38,706 nt of DNA from assembly GCA_047974405.1 (NCBI GenBank), contig JBKECI010000048.1:1-38706 (forward strand). Direction: 5' to 3'. The translations under genes and the position numbers were made by a program. A model generated the notes under the pieces. It worked only from the letters and a program-made list of their open reading frames with translations. It was not told where the DNA came from and searched no databases. The number at the start of each line of letters is the position of its first letter. Within the stretch, counting starts at the first letter, position 1. Source of the DNA: UPXZ01 sp047974405 (lineage in GTDB: Bacteria; Bacteroidota; Bacteroidia; Bacteroidales; Paludibacteraceae). Shown piece by piece: positions 33,676-38,706 of the stretch.

Positions 33676-35511
33676 ATGCCGATGAATAAACCGGAACAAT
33701 ATCAACTGACCGATTTTTTTCCCACTACCAAAAAAGAAATGGAAATTTTTGGATGGAGCGAGGCCGATGTTATTTTATTTACCGGAGATGCCTACATCGA
33801 TCATCCCTCGTTTGGCGCTGCCGTAATAGCCCGTGTTATGCAAGCAGAAGGATTGCGTGTAGTTGTGGTTCCACAACCCAACTGGCAAGATGATTTGCGC
33901 GACTTCAAAAAAATGGGAAAACCCCGTATGTTTTTTGCCGTAACCGCTGGGAATATGGATAGCATGGTTAATCATTACACGGCAAACAAACGCATTCGTT
34001 CTGATGATGCTTATACTGCGGACGGAAGACCTCATGCGCGCCCCGATTATGCGACTACGGTATATTGCAATATCCTGAAAAAAATATTTCCTGATGTTCC
34101 TATCGTTATCGGAGGGATTGAAGCGTCGTTGAGGCGCATTACCCATTACGACTATTGGAGCGATCAATTGATGCCAGGCATTCTGATAGATAGCAAAGCC
34201 GATTTGCTGATTTATGGAATGGCAGAAAAATCGGTCCGCGAATTGATAAAACAACTGAACAGTGGTAAATCGCTTGCCCAAATTACCGAAATACCTCAAA
34301 CGGCGTTTATTGTTGATACAGCTCCTGATGATAAAAACAGTTTGAATACAATCTTACTTGTTTCGCACGAAGAGTGCTTGCAGGACAAGAAAAAATACGC
34401 ATCCAATTTTCGTACGGTAGAAGAAGAAAGTAACAAAATATCGGGTAAAAGGCTGATTCAACAAAATGGTAACCGATATATAATCATCAATCCGTTGTAT
34501 CCTCCTTGGGGTTCGGAAGAGTTGGACGAAACCTACCGGCTCCCATTTACACGGATGCCACATCCTAAATACAGGGGTAAAACTATTCCAGCATATGAAA
34601 TGATTAAGTTTTCGATCAATCTGCATAGAGGCTGTTTCGGAGGATGCGCTTTTTGTACCATTTCGGCACACCAAGGCAAGTTTATTGTATCCAGGAGCAA
34701 ACAATCCATTATGGACGAAGTGAAACAAATTACCAAACAGAGCGACTTTAAAGGAAATTTGAGTGACTTGGGAGGTCCTTCAGCAAATATGTATAATATG
34801 CAAGGGAGAGAATTGGATATTTGTGAAAAATGCAAACGTCCGTCGTGTATTTTCCCAAAAGTATGCTACAATCTGGATATCAATCACGAGGCTTTGACAG
34901 ATGTCTATCGCTCGGTGGATAAATTACCCCAAATAAAACATTCGTATATTGGTAGCGGTATTCGATACGATATGCTGCTGACAGAAACCAAAGACGAGTC
35001 AATAAAAAAGAGCCAAGTGGAGTATATTCGCGAATTGGTAGGCAAACACGTTTCGGGGCGATTGAAAATAGCGCCGGAGCATACTTCGGATTCTGTATTG
35101 AAACTGATGCGGAAACCCTCATTCGACTATTTTTACAAATTCAAAAAGATATTTGACGAAATAAATAAAGAAAAAGGACTAAACCAACAATTAATACCCT
35201 ATTTTATTTCAAGTCATCCAGCATGCAACAACGAAGATATGGCTGAGTTGGCTGCGAAGACTAAAGACCTGAATTTCAGATTAGAACAAATCCAAGATTT
35301 CACTCCTACCCCTATGACTCTTGCTACCGAAATATACTATTCAGGATACCATCCTTACACATTGCAACCAATCTATACTGCCAAAACCAAACAACAAAAA
35401 CTGGAGCAGCGGAAATTTTTCTTTTGGTACAAAAATGAATACCGGCAACAGATAATGAGAGATTTGAAAAACATAAATCGCCCCGATTTAATAAAGAAGA
35501 TGTTTGGATAG
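33676..35511 (+). CDS. YgiQ family radical SAM protein
   Basis: A protein of about 611 residues. The 4Fe-4S cluster motif is CFGGCAFC (C-x3-C-x2-C) within NLHRGCFGGCAFCTISAHQG, the hallmark of the family. The N-terminal domain (LTDFFPTTKKEMEIFGWSEA, GDAYIDHPSFGAAVIARVMQ) and the C-terminal DFTPTPMTLATEIYYSGYHP are equally typical, and CEKCKRPSCIFPKVC adds a second cysteine cluster. The frame opens at a TTG (33664); ATG codons at 33676 and 33682 are the likely starts. YgiQ proteins are widespread; no reaction is established as far as I know. Monocistronic. Confidence 0.93.
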   Translation: MPMNKPEQYQLTDFFPTTKKEMEIFGWSEADVILFTGDAYIDHPSFGAAVIARVMQAEGLRVVVVPQPNWQDDLRDFKKMGKPRMFFAVTAGNMDSMVNHYTANKRIRSDDAYTADGRPHARPDYATTVYCNILKKIFPDVPIVIGGIEASLRRITHYDYWSDQLMPGILIDSKADLLIYGMAEKSVRELIKQLNSGKSLAQITEIPQTAFIVDTAPDDKNSLNTILLVSHEECLQDKKKYASNFRTVEEESNKISGKRLIQQNGNRYIIINPLYPPWGSEELDETYRLPFTRMPHPKYRGKTIPAYEMIKFSINLHRGCFGGCAFCTISAHQGKFIVSRSKQSIMDEVKQITKQSDFKGNLSDLGGPSANMYNMQGRELDICEKCKRPSCIFPKVCYNLDINHEALTDVYRSVDKLPQIKHSYIGSGIRYDMLLTETKDESIKKSQVEYIRELVGKHVSGRLKIAPEHTSDSVLKLMRKPSFDYFYKFKKIFDEINKEKGLNQQLIPYFISSHPACNNEDMAELAAKTKDLNFRLEQIQDFTPTPMTLATEIYYSGYHPYTLQPIYTAKTKQQKLEQRKFFFWYKNEYRQQIMRDLKNINRPDLIKKMFG

Positions 35512-35657
35512 ATAGATTCGTTGGATAAATGGCGTAAAAAAATGATTTTATATTTTTCGAATATATTTGTCCTGATGATAAGTAGATGTCTTACGGCTAA
35601 ATTCTGATTACTACTTTATGTTGTAATAAGGAATAAAATTTTACCGTCCGATAACTT

Positions 35658-35689
35658 TTTGAACAATCAAAGAGAATGTTGTATCTTTG
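35658..35689 (+). promoter_or_regulatory. Promoter of fabD
   Basis: TTTG (35658-35661), 20 bases, then TATCTTTG (35682-35689): a full match to the Bacteroidetes sigma-ABfr consensus. A small stem-loop (CTCCC-CTTC-GGGAG) near 35727-35741 lies in the leader. Confidence 0.75.
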
Positions 35690-35756
35690 CACGCTGAAAC
35701 AAAAGTAATATTTTTTTATAATAATCCTCCCCTTCGGGAGATATAAACTATTGAAA

Positions 35757-36632
35757 ATGAGAGCTTACGTATTTCCAGGGCAAGGAGCGCAATTTGTGGG
35801 AATGGGCAAAGACCTATATGATAACTCGCTTGTAGCCAAAGAGCATTTTGAAAAAGCAAACGAAATCCTTGGTTTCCGTATTACCGATTTGATGTTTGAA
35901 GGTACACCGGAAGATCTTCGTCAAACAAAAGTTACCCAACCGGCTGTATTTCTGCACTCTGTTATTTCTGCCATAGCCTTAGGTGACGAATTTAAACCAA
36001 ATATGGTTGCCGGTCATTCATTGGGAGAGTTTTCGGCGTTGGTAACGGCAGGTGCCCTTGCTTTTGAAGATGGATTGAAACTTGTGTTTGCACGTGCTTT
36101 GGCTATGCAAAAAGCCTGCGAAGCAGAGCCTTCTACTATGGCAGCCGTACTTGGGCTGGAGGATGAAGTAGTCGAAGAGGCTTGTGAGCAAATAAACAAA
36201 GAAAATGTGGTGGTTGCAGCCAATTACAATAGCCCCGGACAGTTGGTAATTTCCGGCTCTATCGAAGGTATTGACAAAGCTTGCGAATTGTTGAAAGAAA
36301 GAGGGGCAAAACGAGCCTTGAAATTGCCCGTAGGTGGCGCTTTTCACTCCCCATTTATGGAGCCGGCAAGGCAAGAATTGCAAGCCGCTATTGAAAAAGC
36401 AGTTGTAAGCACTCCCATTTGTCCTGTTTATCAAAATGTGAACGCTTACCCGCAAACAAGCCCCGATGCCATTAAAGAAAATCTGATTGCTCAATTGACT
36501 GCTCCCGTACGCTGGACACAGACCGTTAAAAATATGGTTACCGATGGTGCTACCGAATTTGTGGAACTTGGACCGGGAGATGTATTAAAGGGATTGATAA
36601 AGAAGATAAGTCCCGAAACGCAAACAATGTAA
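35757..36632 (+). CDS. fabD: Malonyl-CoA:ACP transacylase
   Basis: A 291-residue cytoplasmic enzyme that loads malonyl groups onto acyl carrier protein for fatty acid synthesis. VFPGQGAQFVGMGKDLY (5-21) is the N-terminal signature; the nucleophile is S88 in VAGHSLGEFSALV; an Arg (LVFARALAMQ) binds the malonyl carboxylate; and the catalytic His is in GGAFHSPFM. VELGPGDVLKGLIKK is the usual end. The frame also opens at a TTG at 35751, but the ATG at 35757 is preferred. Other fab genes are not adjacent. A strong promoter precedes it and a strong terminator follows. Confidence 0.96.
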   Translation: MRAYVFPGQGAQFVGMGKDLYDNSLVAKEHFEKANEILGFRITDLMFEGTPEDLRQTKVTQPAVFLHSVISAIALGDEFKPNMVAGHSLGEFSALVTAGALAFEDGLKLVFARALAMQKACEAEPSTMAAVLGLEDEVVEEACEQINKENVVVAANYNSPGQLVISGSIEGIDKACELLKERGAKRALKLPVGGAFHSPFMEPARQELQAAIEKAVVSTPICPVYQNVNAYPQTSPDAIKENLIAQLTAPVRWTQTVKNMVTDGATEFVELGPGDVLKGLIKKISPETQTM

Positions 36633-36653
36633 ATTACCGCAAACAAACTTTTA

Positions 36654-36687
36654 AAGTAGAAACAACTAAGGTTTCTACTTTTTTTGT
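36654..36687 (+). terminator. Rho-independent terminator after fabD
   Basis: Perfect 11-bp arms AAAGTAGAAAC (36654-36664) and GTTTCTACTTT (36672-36682) around a 7-base loop, followed by a T-tract. Confidence 0.9.
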
Positions 36688-36869
36688 TTTATTTTATTAT
36701 TTTTGCTCAATTAAAGTCCATATCATTTTTTTTTTTTGAATATGATTTTATTTGGTAATTTGATGGCTGTGGTGCTGTTACATTAAAAAATAAATGAAAT
36801 ATTTTAATAAATAAATGCTTATACTTATTCAAAACAAGTATTTTCGTATCATCAATCAATGTAAGTGTT

Positions 36870-37826
36870 ATGCATAACAAGTTATATGAGGCAACTTTTT
36901 CACCTTTCAGGAGTTTTACTCGCGAAGAATGGAAACAGCTCGAAGAGCATCCGATGTTTCCTGTGTCCGATATTGATTTAGATAGATTAAGTGCTATAAA
37001 CGAGCCTCTTACCACCGAAGAATTGGAGGAAATATACCTGCCGATAGTACGTTTGCTACAAATAAATATCACCCACTTTCGACGTTTGCATTTGGAGCGT
37101 GACGAATTTTTCAAACGTCCCAGCCATCGAGTACCCTATATCATTGGCATTGCTGGGAGTGTGGCGGCAGGAAAAAGCACTACTGCTCGCGTACTTCAAA
37201 AATTACTTTCGATGACTCCCGGAAAACCCAATGTAGAGCTGGTTACCACAGATGGCTTTCTTTATCCCAATGCAGAATTGGAAAATAGAGGCATTTTCAA
37301 TCGTAAAGGATTTCCAGAGAGTTACGATGCCAAGCGGTTGTTGGCTTTTTTGTCTTCGGCCAAGTCGGGACAAAAGATGTTGAAATCTCCTGTCTATTCG
37401 CATCTGTACTACAATGTGTTGCCCGGCAAAATTCGAACTATAAGAGAACCTGATATTTTAATAGTAGAAGGAATCAATGTGTTGCAGGTCAGCTCCAATC
37501 GCTTGCTACCCAAGAGGAGAGTTTTCGTTTCCGATTTTTTTGATTTCTCAATTTATGTAGATGCTGCCGAAAATGATTTGCGTGCTTGGTTTTTGGAACG
37601 GTTTATCTCATTGCAAAAAACAGCATTTCAAAACTCCGACTCCTATTTTCATAGGTATGCCACCCTGTCCAAAGAAGAAGCTATTGATTTTGCATCCAAC
37701 ATTTGGGATGAAATAAATCTACCTAATTTGAGAGAGAATATATTGCCCACCCGTTTTCGTTCCGATCTTATACTCGAAAAAGGAGAAGCACACTCTGTGA
37801 GAGGAGTTCGTATTCGCAAAATATAG
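36870..37826 (+). CDS. coaA: Type I (CoaA) pantothenate kinase
   Basis: A 318-residue cytoplasmic kinase phosphorylating pantothenate, the first step of CoA synthesis. The P-loop is GIAGSVAAGKSTTARVLQ with K102; the N-terminus SPFRSFTREEW resembles the usual CoaA start, and VELVTTDGFLYPNAEL, RKGFPESYD, SPVYSHLYYN and LIVEGINVLQ are family blocks. The length matches the E. coli type (316). Many Bacteroidetes instead use the unrelated type III CoaX, so this gene is somewhat unusual for the phylum. It is monocistronic and converges with the downstream minus-strand gene. The preceding 180 bases hold no clear promoter beyond AT-rich sequence. Confidence 0.95.
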   Translation: MHNKLYEATFSPFRSFTREEWKQLEEHPMFPVSDIDLDRLSAINEPLTTEELEEIYLPIVRLLQINITHFRRLHLERDEFFKRPSHRVPYIIGIAGSVAAGKSTTARVLQKLLSMTPGKPNVELVTTDGFLYPNAELENRGIFNRKGFPESYDAKRLLAFLSSAKSGQKMLKSPVYSHLYYNVLPGKIRTIREPDILIVEGINVLQVSSNRLLPKRRVFVSDFFDFSIYVDAAENDLRAWFLERFISLQKTAFQNSDSYFHRYATLSKEEAIDFASNIWDEINLPNLRENILPTRFRSDLILEKGEAHSVRGVRIRKI

Positions 37827-37887
37827 CATTTTTTGTACGATTAACACAGAAGAAAAGAAATCCGATGAGCGTTGGAAAGCATACATA

Positions 37888-38601
37888 CTAATCTTTTATA
37901 ACATTTGTGATGTATTGTTTTAGTAGTTTTACAACTGGATTGTTCTCACCGTTTTTTTGTTTTATTTTCAATGCAACCCTCTCTGTACTCAAGTGAAACT
38001 GCTCAAATACATTCAAAACATAATAGCAAATATCTTCATTTGTTTTTACCGGAAATGAGACCAATAATTGTAATTTGTTGTTTTGTGTCAATCCCAGATC
38101 TATTTCATTTTTTCTTATATTTAAATATACGGCTTGTTGATGTTTTTGAATAAAACCTTTGAGTAATGAAAAAATGATATGTTCAAATTCAACCTCAGGA
38201 AATCGATCAATAAAAAAAGTAATCAATTTTTTAGGCATACGATATGTCAAATGCAGACTCCATTTAGGTATTGCCATATTTTGCAAAGTTTCGTTTCCGC
38301 CTTTGCCAAAAATAGTCTGAAAAAAAAGCCCAATATCTTCATTTCGATATAACTCGCTTGGTATCAGTAGGTAAAATGAGTTTTCTACATGTATGGTTAC
38401 ATTGTCGCTCAGCACATCCAATTCTGGCTGGCTAAAAAAGGCCTCTATCAGATGAATATCCGTTTTGTGATGAATCGACACATTAAGTTCCTGGTGAATC
38501 ATTACATTTTGGTTTTCGTCCGAAACTATACACGAAATTCCCTCCTCGGAGATATAAATATCCAGGTTGTTGTCGGTTTTGTTCAAAAGTGGATTATTCA
38601 T
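37888..38601 (-). CDS. DUF3822 family protein
   Basis: A 237-residue protein of the Bacteroidetes-specific DUF3822 family. The fold appears actin/ASKHA-like: an N-terminal LDIYISEEGISCIVSDENQN, a middle VENSFYLLIPSELYRNEDIG, and AVYLNIRKNEIDLGLTQNNK resembling the second half. Function is unknown; in relatives it lies beside coaD and rsmD, and here it sits beside coaA, another CoA gene. The frame is open for 20 further codons, but a TACTTTTG promoter element lies within that extension, so the ATG at 38601 is chosen. Confidence 0.85.
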   Translation of the reverse strand: MNNPLLNKTDNNLDIYISEEGISCIVSDENQNVMIHQELNVSIHHKTDIHLIEAFFSQPELDVLSDNVTIHVENSFYLLIPSELYRNEDIGLFFQTIFGKGGNETLQNMAIPKWSLHLTYRMPKKLITFFIDRFPEVEFEHIIFSLLKGFIQKHQQAVYLNIRKNEIDLGLTQNNKLQLLVSFPVKTNEDICYYVLNVFEQFHLSTERVALKIKQKNGENNPVVKLLKQYITNVIKD

Positions 38602-38624
38602 CGGCAATAAAAAAATATTTTTTG

Positions 38625-38632
38625 CAAAAGTA
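38625..38632 (-). promoter_or_regulatory. Promoter -7 element of the DUF3822 gene
   Basis: Minus-strand TACTTTTG with a TTTG at 38654-38657 (21-base spacing), a good match to the Bacteroidetes consensus. It excludes the upstream Met at 38661 as the start. Confidence 0.6.
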
Positions 38633-38706
38633 AAAAAGAAAATTGATACACCCCAAAACAACTTTGTTTTGTTTACTGTTTATACATCTATCAAATTGAT
38701 TGTTAC

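Noticed and set aside
33775..34299. A 174-codon minus-strand open frame inside the YgiQ gene
   Set aside because: Antisense to a conserved radical SAM coding region; no start context or family.
36018..36494. A 158-codon minus-strand open frame opposite fabD
   Set aside because: Completely antisense to fabD, with Cys/Phe-rich composition typical of a shadow frame.

Overview
The window reads as chromosomal DNA of an AT-rich member of the Bacteroidetes, most likely order Bacteroidales. The evidence is: two secreted glycosidases that end in type IX secretion (T9SS) type A sorting domains; Bacteroidetes-restricted families (DUF3822, the MG2/plug-domain secreted protein, FAS1 lipoproteins); and promoters of the Bacteroidetes form TTTG-N19-21-TAnnTTTG, with almost no Shine-Dalgarno sequences. 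The genes look like those of a fermentative, probably anaerobic host-associated or sediment organism: a tryptophanase-family lyase, a membrane pyrophosphatase of the K+-dependent type and an LutA-like protein. I cannot fix the genus. No rRNA, tRNA or CRISPR array was seen.

Layout. Positions 1-392 hold the 3' end of rseP. A 1.1-kb non-coding stretch follows, with one copy of a palindrome-bearing dispersed repeat and a decayed outer-membrane beta-barrel gene. Next come a divergent tnaA-like gene (1489-2937), a lipoprotein/endonuclease-exonuclease-phosphatase pair (3131-5666), and a tight run of lutA-like, cation/proton antiporter and pdxH genes (5748-8347). A DUF2007/universal-stress fusion protein converges on pdxH. 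An IS5-like transposase remnant precedes a small polysaccharide module: a GH105 hydrolase with T9SS tail and a two-FAS1 lipoprotein. The second, inverted copy of the dispersed repeat lies at 14.5 kb. Then come a CDF transporter, an AmpG-like MFS transporter and tyrA, which converges on a large T9SS-exported GH13 amylase-like enzyme.

From 21.3 kb there is an 860-residue MG2/plug protein, a psd-mazG-deoC operon, xseB without xseA, a ClC channel with CBS domains, and a minus-strand operon of an M48/Ste24 protease and hppA. The last part holds a metallophosphoesterase, a YgiQ radical-SAM protein, fabD, type I coaA and a DUF3822 protein.

How they fit together. Most genes are housekeeping: phospholipid synthesis (psd), fatty acid synthesis (fabD), CoA (coaA), vitamin B6 (pdxH), tyrosine (tyrA) and nucleotide turnover (mazG, deoC). 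These are interspersed with secreted glycan enzymes and ion transport driven by PPi or gradients. The most unusual items are the inverted pair of palindrome-bearing repeats, the tryptophanase homologue with an altered cofactor pocket, the MG2-plus-plug protein without a beta-barrel, and several genes separated from their usual partners (lutA, xseB, psd). I did not find a convincing new multi-gene defence or mobile system.
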